64,000 nucleotides of DNA from Balaenoptera acutorostrata (Eukaryota > Chordata > Mammalia > Artiodactyla > Balaenopteridae). The DNA lies in assembly GCF_949987535.1 (NCBI RefSeq), contig NC_080079.1:56531000-56594999 (forward strand), given 5' to 3'. Below are positions 38,602-49,540 of this stretch, in pieces. The stretch's first letter is position 1; each line of letters begins with the position of its first letter. Under the pieces are notes generated by a model. That model made no database searches. It saw nothing but the letters and a program-made list of their open reading frames with translations, and was not told the DNA's origin. Made by a program: the position numbers and the translations under genes.

Positions 38602-39148
38602 TAAAGGTCACCTGTGCAATCCAGGCTGCTGTGGGCCCCTGGGGAGCAGCCAGCAGGGCAGGACAGGGCTCACCCCCCAGCCACCTGGTCACACAGTGGA
38701 GCTGAGGAAACACGCTTCTGAGTGTACCTACTGTCCACTGTGATCTGGGCAGCCCTGGGGTGATTGCCACCCAGCTGGCGCCTTGACTACAACCTCCCGA
38801 GAGACCTTGAGCCAGGGGACCCAGCTAAACCACACCCAGACACCTGACCCACAGAAACCCTGACATAATACATGCTTGTTGCTTTAAGCCCCTCGGTGTT
38901 GGGTCATGTGCTATGCAGCACAGATAACTAATAGATAATACCTGTAGCACCTTGCACCCAGCCAGGACCCTTTAAAGCCCAGCTCCGACCCCATTGCTCC
39001 ACACACAGCCGGGCACTGACCTGCCATCTCAGCAGGCTTGTGTCACCAGCCGCTCTTGGCAAAGACCTCACGGGCACAGTCAGAGACAACCGGCCCTGAG
39101 AGATAGGCCTGACAGGTCTTGGTGAGGATGTGGACCGGGCTGCTGTTT

Positions 39149-39294
39149 TGTTTTCTGGGGTTTTTTTTAATTAAAAAAATTTTTTGGCCGCGCTGCACGG
39201 CTTGTGGGGTCTTAGTTCCCCAACCAGGGATCGAACCTGGGCCCTTGGCAGTGAGAGCATGGAGTCCTAACACTGGACCGCCAGGGAATTCCCT
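39149..39294 (-). mobile_element. CHR-1 type SINE
   Basis: Reverse orientation: T-rich left end, 'ggccgcgctgcacggc', box B complement GGGATCGAACCTG, ends 'ccgccagggaattccct'. Target duplication GGGCTGCTGTTT at 39137-39148 and 39295-39306. Confidence 0.9.
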
Positions 39295-39439
39295 GGGCTG
39301 CTGTTTCTGTCTCATTCCTCTGAAGGAGAATGCCTGAAGCCTGAGAGAGAGAGGGAGCTGGGAGGAAGCCCTCGGCGAGAGGGCCTGAGCTGTGGTTTCG
39401 CCAGGGCATCCCGGTGGCCTCGGGGAAGGAACGGTACCT

Positions 39440-39610
39440 CACTTGATGACTCCGTGCTGGGCTCTGAACTAAGCACTTCCTAGACGCTGCCCCAATCCTC
39501 AGGGGGAACCTGCAAATCGGGGATTATCCGTGTCTTACAAATGAAGTAATAGGCGTCCAGAGAGGGTAAGCGATTTCTCCAAGGTCACACTAGTGTGAAG
39601 TGGAGACTGG
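39440..39610 (-). repeat. MIR SINE
   Basis: Reverse MIR phrases 'gggctctgaactaagcac', 'tgtcttacaaatgaagtaat', 'ccagagagggtaagcgat', 'ctccaaggtcacactagtg'. Confidence 0.6.
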
Positions 39611-39734
39611 AATTCTTCCCAGTTCCCCTTGGCTGTGTGTCTTCCTTCAGGAGTTGGTGGGCTGCAAGTGGCACCTCTTAGGTGAGTTATGCCAGATATC
39701 ATCCCTTCCACGCAGCCTTTCTTCCAGCTAGCCT

Positions 39735-39905
39735 GACACTGTGCTTGGTGATTTAGACCTGAAATCTCATCTAGTCCTTGTGATGACTCCGCAAGGGAGA
39801 GGCTTCTGTCCCCATGTGGTGGTGACAGCTCCAAGCCTGACTCACTCAAGGCCACACGGATAACAGGTGGCTGAGCAGGGTCTGACCCCAGGTCTCGCTG
39901 ACTTC
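39735..39905 (-). repeat. MIR-like SINE
   Basis: Diverged reverse MIR: 'atctcatctagtccttgtg', 'ctcactcaaggccacacgg', 'gagcagggtctgaccccagg'. Confidence 0.5.
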
Positions 39906-40627
39906 AAAGCTTGCACTGTCCCCCCGCTGGCTGGGCCTTCTTGCCCTAGAGAATCTACCACTGGCTTTCACCCCTGCAGGGGTGGCGTCCACTAGCACAG
40001 GTGAGCAATGTGTAAACACGGGCCCAGAGTTTATTCACGCAGTTCCTGCCCAGAGTCAGCAGGAAAAGGAGCCATCGGCAGGACTCAAGAGCTTGCCAAG
40101 GATGTCCACGTTAGTCATCATGCACAACCCACCCCCACCTGTGTTGACCAGCCCAGGTTGACATCATTATCCTAAGGAGGGGCCCTCACTGCCAGGTTCC
40201 CCAAAGATGGGACTTGAGCCCTTGCCAAGACTATGATACTGCTTGAGCAGACCTTGTCTGAGATCTGGTCTCTGCTCTATGGCTGCAAGGAGACAAAGAG
40301 GCCTGCAATTCTGCTGTCCCTTTTCCTTTTTCTGGTCTGTTTGTTTCTCCTGTTGACCTGTGTGATTTTCTTGAATCTATTGGCTTGACCCTCAGTCTCT
40401 ACTTACTAACATTGATACCTCTTCCTCCTCCATTTCAATGAATCCCTTCGAATCAACATCACTTACCCTCTGTGTAATCAAGATTGCCCACCATTGATGC
40501 CAAGTGTTGGTTTTTTCTTCCAATTAAGATGAGCACTGTAGTCTTAGATGCTTGATAACAGTAAGAATAGCCATCATTTACTGCACACTCAATAAACTGC
40601 ACATGGTAAGAATTTACATTATTTCTT

Positions 40628-40752
40628 TTTTCTTTCTTTCTTTCTTTTTTTTTTTTCAGTTGTGGGATCTTAAGTCCCTGACCAGGGATTGAACCCGGGC
40701 CCTTGGCAATGAGAGCTCAGAGTCCTAACCACTGGACTGCCAGGGAATTCCC
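40628..40752 (-). mobile_element. CHR-1 type SINE
   Basis: Reverse orientation. Left tail is (TTTC)n plus poly-T, then 'tgtgggatcttaagtccct', 'gggattgaacccgggccc' and 'ggactgccagggaattcc'. Duplication TACATTAYTTCTT at 40615-40627 and 40753-40765 with one mismatch. Confidence 0.88.
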
Positions 40753-42567
40753 TACATTACTTCTTAATCCTCCCATGGCCCTTAAGAACAGGTACTAGTG
40801 TAACTGCTCTTTAAAAATCAGGTCTCCAAAGCTGGCAGAGGTTATGAAAGCTGTCCAAGGTTACAGGGCCTTCTCTGGCGTTAAGTAAGTGGCCGAGCAG
40901 CCTGTATTTGGCCCAACTCGGCCTAATTCCAGAACTAATCTCCATCGTCACTGAATTTTAGTACAAAAGGTCAGCAGGTACAAGTCAGGCTGGGAGAGAC
41001 CTCAATTTATGTAACAAAGATCTCAGATATTAGATGAGCAGAGGCTTGGAAAATTGATAAACTGGCAGGCTGTGTTCCTAAGACAGTGTGTCAGTATCAC
41101 ACGCCCTGGTACTGGGCTGGCCCGAGCACATCGGGAGATCACAGTGTCTGCCTCAGCTGCACGTGGACAGGCCCCAGAAATTCAGCAGAAGACGCAGCCA
41201 GGAAGTAGAGCAGGGGACCTGGGGAATCAAGGGGACAGCTCTAGGCTGTTCACAAGAGGATGGGGTGGGCACAATGCCATCTCCAGAGTGACGAGGACTA
41301 TCGCAGGCAGAGAGCACAGTGGGGCTCCCTTGGCCTGAAGCTGGACCAGCGGGAGCCAGATGGGGGCTTATTTAGACAAGAAAGCTTTCTATCAATCAGT
41401 GATATCACATAATGATACTTTGAGGTAGCAAACTCCCCATGACTGGAGAGATGCCACAGAGAGGCAGAGTCCTACTCAGGGTGGTTGGTGGACCAGGTAA
41501 CCCATGAGGCTCTGTTCCATTCTGATCCTCCGCGATTTAGACCCCAAAGGTGGAGCAGCTAGGGGGAGCAGAAAGAGCAGGGCGCAACCTCAAATTCATT
41601 GATTGGCATGTTGGTAAGTAACATGTAACATGAAACCATGACAGGCAGAAGAGAATCCTGGCGTATGGTTACTGGTTTCAAAATGGTCAAAAGTTTTGAA
41701 GCAGAGAAGCAGATGGGAGGAACTGTAAAGGAAGATACAGAACTCTTTGGAGGCATGCATACTTTAAACATCTGCCCTGCCAAAGGCACCATGGGCACAG
41801 CTGGGGCAAAGTGACCTCTATTTCTTTCCCAGATATCTCTTGCTATCCTTTCCCTCCATGCTTTGGGGCAGACAGTCTTCAGAAATAATGACAAAAAAAA
41901 TCAATACTTGGCTTTGACGTTTCCAAAAACCCTCAGGACACAGCCCTGTTGTTTTAGAAAATGTGCATGATTGCTCATCCAGTCTTTCCACAAGACTTTG
42001 ATCCACCCCCAACCAACAAGGGACTCTAGGGGTTGGAGGAGGAAGGCTATGGAGGGGAAGCAAGTAAGTTAGATCCGTGGAGGGACATGAGAAGCTGCAA
42101 ATGAGCTTGAGGAATCCGGAAGCAGGGACATTTTGAGCCATGTTTCTTGAGTCCAAGAAAGGAACGAGAACCCAGGCTCCCCTTTCCCTGGTGGGTCTAG
42201 GACTGGGTGTGTCCAAGCAAGTGAGTCCCCCAGCCCTCCTCCAGCCGTGGTGTGGTATAAGGAGCAATGAACATATTTCCTGGGGAGACCCAAGAGAGCA
42301 CAGAGTGATGCAGTAAGTCTGAAGAACTGGAGGTCTTGTAGTTGAATGAGGAGATCATGGTAGGGCATGGACAAGAGTCCGATGGAAATAAGGATGTCAG
42401 TAGACACCAAGGGATCAGCAAAGACAGCTCTGACAGATGCCCTGACCCCTATTCTGACACTCTGTAACCTCCAGGAACTTAGAGGCAATGCTCAGAGAAA
42501 AGATGGGGGAAGGGTCTTCCCCAAATTACTCAGATTGCTTCCAACATTTGGGCCAAAATAGGAGCTT

Positions 42568-42581
42568 AAAAAAAGAAATTA
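42568..42581 (+). repeat. Outer target-site duplication, left copy
   Basis: AAAAAAAGAAATTA, preceded by CTT, so the site reads TT/AAAA as in typical L1-endonuclease targets. Repeated exactly at 50304-50317. Only the last seven bases are informative because the right copy abuts a poly(A) tract. Confidence 0.65.
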
Positions 42582-43085
42582 GGGTCTCCTCAGGACTCGC
42601 TGGGGCTTTGGCTTCTGGAACACATGGGGCTGAGTCCATGCTGACAACGCGGGGGCTTCAGGACAACACAGGGTCGAGTCCACGTTAACGGGAGCCAGGT
42701 CTCCTCAGGAGTTGCTGAGGCTTCGGCTTTGGGACGTTGTGGAGTCCAGTTCACGCTGACGGGAGCCCCGTCTCCTCAGGACCGGCCGGGAGGTGGCGCG
42801 GCTGACGGAAAAGGTAATCCACAGGACCCAAGACATGGTAGCTACTATACTCTTCCCATGGTGCCTCTTAATATCATGTGGACTCCTACAAGGGAATCTC
42901 AGATTTACCTGATGGTCACCACTCGTAGTTCCTGCAGAGCCCAGAGATTTCTCCTTGAAGGAAAGGTTCTGGAAAAATCGGAGGGATAAATAAAGAATGC
43001 AGCTGATTCCCACCTTGTGCTGATACCCAAGAGGGTGATGAGAATTTTAGCATTCTTCATTCCCGAGAAGATCATCAAGAGAGCA
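42582..43085 (+). mobile_element. Unidentified 0.5 kb retroposed RNA copy, split from its poly(A) tail by the L1
   Basis: Starts immediately after the outer duplication and stops where the L1 begins. It is GC-rich and CpG-bearing at the 5' side, AT-richer at the 3' side, as in an mRNA or lncRNA copy. The motif GTCTCCTCAGGA occurs three times (42584, 42699, 42770), with GAGTCCA and GGGAGCC nearby each time, indicating a degenerate internal tandem repeat. The presumed A tail is at 50290-50303. I do not recognise the parent. An alternative is a promoter extension or 5' transduction belonging to the L1 itself. Confidence 0.5.
43077..43085 (+). repeat. Inner target-site duplication, left copy
   Basis: AAGAGAGCA immediately before the L1 5' end, repeated at 50281-50289 immediately after the L1-associated poly(A). 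Nine bases, so suggestive rather than conclusive. Confidence 0.6.
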
Positions 43086-43767
43086 CCTGAGGGGGATTAA
43101 CCAAGATGGCGGAGTAGAAGGACGTGCTCTCACTCCCTCTTGCGAGAGCACCAGAATCACAACTGGCTGCTGGACAATCATTGACAGGAAGACCCTGGAC
43201 TTCACCAAGGAGGACACCCCACGTCCAAGGACAGAGGAGAAGCCACAGTGAGACAGTAGGAGGGGCGCAATCAGAGTAAAATCAAATCCCATAACTGCTG
43301 GGTGGGTGACTCACAGACTGGCGAACACTTATACCACAGAAGTCCACCCACTGGAGTGAAGGTTCTGAGCCCCACCTCAGGCTTCCCAACCTGGGGGTCC
43401 GGCAAAGGGAGGAGGAATTCCTAGAGAATCAGACTTTGAAGTCTAGTGGGAATTGATTGCAGGACTGTGACAGGACTGGGGGAAACAGAGACCCCACTCT
43501 TGGAGGGCACACACAAAGTAATGTGTGCATCGGGACCCAGGGGAAGGAGCAGTGACCCTGGGGGAGACTGAACCAGACGTACCTGCTGGTGTTGGGGGGG
43601 TCTCCTGCAGAGGCGAGTGGTGGCTCTGTTTCACCGTGGGGATAAGGACACTGGCAGCAGAGGTCCTGGGAAGTTCTCCTTGGCGTGAGCCCTCCCAGAG
43701 TCTGCCATTAACCCCACCAAAGAGCACGGGTAGGCTCCAGTGTTGGGTTGCCTCAGGCAAAACAACC

Positions 43768-43917
43768 AACAGGGAGGGAACCCAGCCCCACCCATCAACA
43801 GTCAAGTGGATTAAGGTTTTACTGGGCTCTGATCGCCACAGCAACAGGGAGGGAACCCAGCCCCACCCATCAACAGTCAAGTGGATTAAGGTTTTACTGA
43901 GCTCTGACCGCCACAGC
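43768..43917 (+). repeat. 75-bp tandem duplication in the L1 5' UTR
   Basis: Two adjacent copies, 43768-43842 and 43843-43917, starting AACAGGGAGGGAACCC and ending CCACAGC. They differ at two positions (ACTGGGC/ACTGAGC and GATCGCC/GACCGCC). Confidence 0.92.
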
Positions 43918-44061
43918 AACAGTCAGCTCTACCCACCACCAGAGCCTCCCATCAAGCCTCTTAGATAGCCTCAACCACCAGAGGGCAGACAACAGAAGCA
44001 AGAAAAACTACAATCCTGCAGCCTGTGGACCAAAAACCACAGTTACAGAAAGACAGAGAAG

Positions 44062-44967
44062 ATGAAAAGGCAGAGGGCTATGTACCAGATGAAGGAACAA
44101 GAAAAAACCCCAGAAAAACAACTAAATGAAGTGGAGATAGGCAACCTTCCAGAAAAAGAATTCAGAATAATGATGGTGAAGATGATCCAGGACCTCGGAA
44201 TAAGAATGGAGGCAAAGATTGAGAAGATGCAAGAAATGATTAACAAAGACCTAGAAGAATTAAAGAACAAACAAACAGAGATGACCAATACAATAACTGA
44301 AATGAAAACTACACTAGAAGGAATCAATAGCAGAATAACTGAGGCAGAAGAACGGATAAGTGACCTGGAAGACAGAATGGTGGAATTCACTGCTGCGGAA
44401 CAGACTAAAGAAAAAAGAATAAAAAGAAATGAAGACAGCCTAAGAGACCTCTGGGACAACATTAAACGCAACAACATTCGCATTATAGGGGTCCCAGAAG
44501 GAGAAGAGAGAGAGAAAGGACCAGAGAAAATATTTGAAGAGATTATAATCGAAAACTTCCCTAACATGGGAAAGGAAATAGCCACCCAAGTCCAGGAAGC
44601 GCAGAGAGTCCCATACAGAATAAACCCAAGGAGAAACACGCCGAGACACATAGTAATCAAAGTGGCAAAAATTAAAGACAAAGAAAAATTATTGAAAGCA
44701 GCAAGGGAAAAACGACAAATAACATACAAGGGAACCCCCATAAGGTTAACAGCTGATTTCTCAGCAGAAACTCTGCAAGCCAGAAGGGAGTGGCATGAAA
44801 TACTTAAAGTGATGAAAGGGAAGAACCTACAACCAAGATTACTCTACCCAGCAAGGATCTCATTTAGATTTGATGGAGAAATCAAAAGCTTTACAGACAA
44901 GCAAAAGCTAAGAGAATTCAGCACCACCAAACCAGCTCTACAACAAATGCTAAAGGAACTTCTCTAA
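44062..44967 (+). CDS. L1 ORF1 protein (301 aa, intact)
   Basis: RNA-binding chaperone of L1 ribonucleoprotein particles. Residues about 20-115 are rich in Glu, Lys, Ile and Met in heptad pattern (for example [19 protein letters not shown]), a trimerising coiled coil. The RRM-like part follows around [13 protein letters not shown], and the C-terminal domain carries PRHIVIKV, then [16 protein letters not shown] and [11 protein letters not shown]. No frameshift or stop. Length is shorter than the human protein (338 aa, from memory), mainly at the N-terminus. The ATG lies directly after the 5' UTR, and the next ORF begins 58 nt past the stop. Confidence 0.92.
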   Translation: MKRQRAMYQMKEQEKTPEKQLNEVEIGNLPEKEFRIMMVKMIQDLGIRMEAKIEKMQEMINKDLEELKNKQTEMTNTITEMKTTLEGINSRITEAEERISDLEDRMVEFTAAEQTKEKRIKRNEDSLRDLWDNIKRNNIRIIGVPEGEEREKGPEKIFEEIIIENFPNMGKEIATQVQEAQRVPYRINPRRNTPRHIVIKVAKIKDKEKLLKAAREKRQITYKGTPIRLTADFSAETLQARREWHEILKVMKGKNLQPRLLYPARISFRFDGEIKSFTDKQKLREFSTTKPALQQMLKELL

Positions 44968-45025
44968 GTGGGAAACACAAGAGAAGAAAAGGACCTACAA
45001 AAACAAACCCCAAACAATTAAGAAA

Positions 45026-48000
45026 ATGGTCATAGGAACATACATATCGATAATTACCTTAAACGTGAATGGATTAAATGCCCCAACCAAAAGACATAGA
45101 CTGGCTGAATGGATACAAAAACAAGACCCATATATATGCTGTCTACAAGAGACCCACTTCAGACCTAGGGACACATACAGACTGAAAGTGAGGGGATGGA
45201 AAAAGATATTCCATGCAAATGGAAATCAAAAGAAAGCTGGAGTAGCTATACTCATATCAGATAAAATAGACTTTAAAATAAAGAATGTTACAAGAGACAA
45301 GGAAGGACACTACATAATGATCCAGGGATCAATCCAAGAAGAAGATATAACAATTATAAATATATATGCACCCAACATAGGAGCACCTCAATACATAAGG
45401 CAACTGCTAACAGCTATAAAAGAGGAAATCGACAGTAACACAATAATAGTGGGGGACTTTAACACCTCACTTACACCAATGGACAGATCATCCAAAATGA
45501 AAATAAATAAGGAAACAGAAGCTTTAAATGACACAATAGACCAGATAGATTTAATTGATATATATAGGACATTCCATCCAAAAACGGCAGATTACACGTT
45601 CTTCTCAAGTGCACACGGAACATTCTCCAGGATAGATCACATCTTGGGTCACAAATCAAGCCTCAGTAAATTTAAGAAAATTGAAATCATATCAAGCATC
45701 TTTTCTGACCACAACGCTATGAGATTAGAAATGAATCACAGGGAAAAAAACGTAAAAAAGACAAACACATGGAGGCTAAACAATACGTTACTAAATAACC
45801 AAGAGATCACTGAAGGAATCAAACAGGAAATAAAAAAATACCTAGAGACAAATGACAATGAAAACACGACGACCCAAAACCTATGGGATGCAGCAAAAGC
45901 GGTTCTAAGAGGGAAGTTTATAGCTATACAAGCCTACCTAAAGAAACAAGAAAAATCTCAAGTAAACAATCTAACTTTACACCTAAAGAAACTAGAGAAA
46001 GAAGAACAAACAAAACCCAAAGTTAGCAGAAGGAAAGAAATCATAAAGATCAGAGCAGAAATAAATGAAATAGAAACAAAGAAAACAATAGCAAAGATCA
46101 ATAAAACTAAAAGTTGGTTCTTTGAGAAGATAAACAAAATTGATAAGCCATTAGCCAGACTCATCAAGAAAAAGAGGGAGAGGACTCAAATCAATAAAAT
46201 CAGAAATGAAAAAGGAGAAGTTACAACAGACACCGCAGAAATACAAAACATCCTAAGAGACTACTACAAGCAACTTTATGCCAATAAAATGGACAACCTG
46301 GAAGAAATGGACAAATTCTTAGAAAGGTATAACCTTCCAAGACTGAATCAGGAAGAAACAGAAAATATCAACAGACCAATCACAAGTAATGAAATTGAAA
46401 CTGTGATTAAAAATCTTCCAACAAACAAAAGTCCAGGACCAGATGGCTTCACAGGTGAATTCTATCAAACATTTAGAGAAGAGCTAACACCCATCCTTCT
46501 CAAACTCTTCCAAAAAATTGCAGAGGAAGGAACTCTCCCAAACTCATTCTATGAGGCCACAATCACCCTGATACCAAAACCAGACAAAGACACTACAAAA
46601 AAAGAAAATTACAGACCAATATCACTGATGAATATAGATGCAAAAATCCTCAACAAAATACTAGCAAACAGAATCCAACAACACATTAAAAGGATCATAC
46701 ACCACGATCAAGTGGGATTTATCCCAGGGATGCAAGGATTCTTCAATATACGCAAATCAATCAATGTGATACACCATATTAACAAATTGAAGAATAAAAA
46801 CCATATGATCATCTCAATAGATGCAGAAAAAGCTTTTGACAAAATTCAACACCCATTTATGATAAAAACTCTCCAGAAAGTGGGCATAGAGGGAACCTAC
46901 CTCAACATAATAAAGGCCATATATGACAAACCCACAGCAAACATCATTCTCAATGGTGAAAAACTGAAAGCATTTCCTCTAAGATCAGGAACGAGACAAG
47001 GATGTCCACTCTCACCACTATTATTCAACATAGTTCTGGAAGTCCTAGCCACGGCAATCAGAGAAGAAAAAGAAATAAAAGGAATACAAATTGGAAAAGA
47101 AGAAGTAAAACTGTCACTGTTTGCGGATGACATGATACTATACATAGAGAATCCTAAAACTGCCACCAGAAAACTGCTAGAGCTAATTAATGAATATGGT
47201 AAAGTTGCAGGTTACAAAATTAATGCACAGAAATCTCTTGCATTCCTATACACTAATGATGAAAAATCTGAAAGAGAAATTATGGAAACACTCCCATTTA
47301 CCATTGCAACAAAAAGAATAAAATACCTAGGAATAAACCTACCTAGGGAGACAAAAGACCTGTATGCAGAAAACTACAAGACACTGATGAAAGAAATTAA
47401 AGATGATACCAACAGATGGAGAGATATACCATGTTCTTGGATTGGAAGAATCAACATTGTGAAAATGAGTATACTACCCAAAGCAATCTACAGATTCAAT
47501 GCAATCCCTATCAAATTACCAATGGCATTTTTTACGGAGCTAGAACAAATCATCTTAAAATTTGTATGGAGACACAAAAGACCCCGAATAGCCAAAGCAG
47601 TCTTGAGGCAAAAAAATGGAGCTGGAGAAATCAGACTCCCTGACTTCAGACTATACTACAAAGCTACAGTAATCAAGACAATATGGTACTGGCACAAAAA
47701 CAGAAACATAGATCAATGGAACAAGATAGAAAGCCCAGAGATTAACCCACGCACCTATGGTCAACTAATCTATGACAAAGGAGGCAAAGATATACAATGG
47801 AGAAAAGACAGTCTCTTCAATAAGTGGTGCTGGGAAAACTGGACAGCCACATGTAAAAGAATGAAATTAGAATACTCCCTAACACCATACACAAAAATAA
47901 ACTCAAAATGGATTAGAGACCTAAATATAAGACTGGACACTATAAAACTCTTAGAGGAAAACATAGGAAGAACACTCTTTGACATAAATCACAGCAAGAT

Positions 48001-48844
48001 CTTTTTCGATCCACCTCCTAGAGTAATGGAAATAAAAACAAAAATAAACAAATAGGACCTAATAAAACTTCAAAGCTTTTGCACAGCAAAGGAAACCATA
48101 AACAAGACGAAAAGACAACCCTCAGAATGGGAGAAAATATTTGCAAATGAATCAACGGACAAAGGATTAATCTCCAAAATATATAAACAGCTCATTCAGC
48201 TCAATATCAAAGAAACAAACACCCCAATCCAAAAATGGGCAGAAGACCTAAATAGACATTTCTCCAAAGAAGACATACAGACGGCCACGAAGCACATGAA
48301 AAGATGCTCAACATCACTAATTATTAGAGAAATGCAAATCAAAACTACAATGAGGTATCACCTCACTCCTGTTAGAATGGGCATCATCAGAAAATCTACA
48401 AACAACAAATGCTGGAGAGGGTGTGGAGAAAAGGGAACCCTCTTGCACTGTTGGTGGGAATGTAAATTGATACAGCCACTATGGAGAACAATATGGAGGT
48501 TCCTTAAAAAACTAAAAATAGAATTACCATATGACCCAGCAATCCCACTACTGGGCATATACCCAGAGAAAACCGTAATTCAAAAAGACACGTGCACCCG
48601 AATGTTCATTGCAGCACTATTTACAATAGCCAGGTCATGGAAGCAACCTAAATGCCCATCAACAGACGAATGGATAAAGAAGTTGTGGTACATATATACG
48701 ATGGAATATTATTCAGCCATAAAAAGGAACGAAATTGAGTCATTTGTTGAGAAGTGGATGGATCTAGAGACTGTCATACAGAGTGAAGTAAGTCAGAAAG
48801 AGAAAAACAAATATCGTATGTTAATGCATGTATGTGGAACGTAG
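45026..48844 (+). pseudogene. L1 ORF2 (endonuclease / reverse transcriptase) with one internal TAG
   Basis: One frame of 1273 codons, broken only by TAG at 48053-48055 (codon 1010). The open part before it is 1009 aa. The apurinic-type endonuclease (1-235) keeps Asn13, Glu42 (LQETH), Asp144/Asn146 (GDFNTS), Asp204 (RIDH) and Asp228/His229 (SDHN). The reverse transcriptase keeps its motifs, including FADD at 699-702. The Cys-rich C-terminal region, with C1129, C1133, H1141 and C1146 ([18 protein letters not shown]), lies after the stop. Total length matches the human ORF2 protein (1275 aa) closely. A protein stopping at codon 1010 would lack the C-terminal domain that L1 needs for efficient mobility, so the copy is probably inactive. 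Confidence 0.9.
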
Positions 48845-49066
48845 AAAAATGGTACAGATGAGCCAGTTTGCAGGGCAGAAGTTGAGACACAGATGTAGAG
48901 AATGGACTTATGGACACCAAGGGGGGAAAACTGCGATGAGGTGGGGATGGTGATGTGCTGAATTGGGCGATTGGGATTGACATGTATACACTGATGTGTA
49001 TAAAACTGATGCCTAATAAGAACCTGCAGTATAAAAAAACAAACAAAACAACTAATACTAAACTTT
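48845..49066 (+). other. L1 conventional 3' UTR
   Basis: From the ORF2 stop through 'gacatgtatacactgatgtg' and 'ctaataagaacctgcagta' to an A-rich stretch ATAAAAAAACAAACAAAACA near 49031-49050, where many L1 copies of this type would end. The sequence continues without interruption into the extension. Confidence 0.7.
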
Positions 49067-49540
49067 CATTGGGTTATTTGTATGGAAATATGTTAATATA
49101 AATGTTTCAGACATTACATGAAATTTCTAAAAATCTTATATTTGTATTTGTATGGAAATATGTATGGAAATATGTTAATATAAATGTTTCAGACATTACA
49201 TGAAATTTCTAAAAATCTTGTATTTGTATGGAAATATGTATGAAAATATGTTAATATAAATGTTTCAGACATTACATGAAATTTCTAAAAATCTTATATT
49301 TGTATTTGTATGGAAATATGTTAATATAAATGTTTCAGACATTACATGAAATTTCTAAAAATCTTATATTTGTATTTGTATGGAAATATGTATGGAAATA
49401 TGTTAATATAAATGTTTCAGACATTACATGAAATTTCTAAAAATCTTATATTTGTATTTGTATGGAAATATGTATGGAAAAATGTTAATATAAATGTTTC
49501 AGACATTACAGGAAACTTCTAAAAATCTTATATGTTCTGG
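49067..49540 (+). repeat. Minisatellite, six copies of a 70-83 bp unit
   Basis: The core 'ttaatataaatgtttcagac' starts at 49092, 49174, 49251, 49321, 49402 and 49485 (periods 82, 77, 70, 81, 83). Length differences come mainly from presence or absence of a second 'tatggaaatatg' 12-mer. Copies are nearly identical except the last, which has several substitutions. Confidence 0.92.

Larger units (their letters stand above)
33591..42567. other. Intergenic sequence upstream of PPIF, proximal part
   Basis: No gene recognised. Contains three long and two short CHR-type SINEs and MIR remnants, listed separately. The stretches 33.6-34.6, 35.1-36.2, 36.6-37.4, 37.55-38.2, 38.62-39.1 and 40.8-42.5 kb show no feature I can support. 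Confidence 0.65.

Noticed and set aside
42582..43085. Interpretation of the segment simply as the L1 5' UTR
   Set aside because: The usual L1 5' start (aaccaagatggcgg) is at 43098, and a 9-bp duplication separates the two. Kept as an alternative only.
44043..44741. 232-codon minus-strand open frame
   Set aside because: Antisense shadow of the L1 ORF1 coding sequence.
49067..49540. Regular repeats suggesting a CRISPR-like array
   Set aside because: Units are head-to-tail without unique spacers, in a mammalian L1 context. This is a minisatellite.
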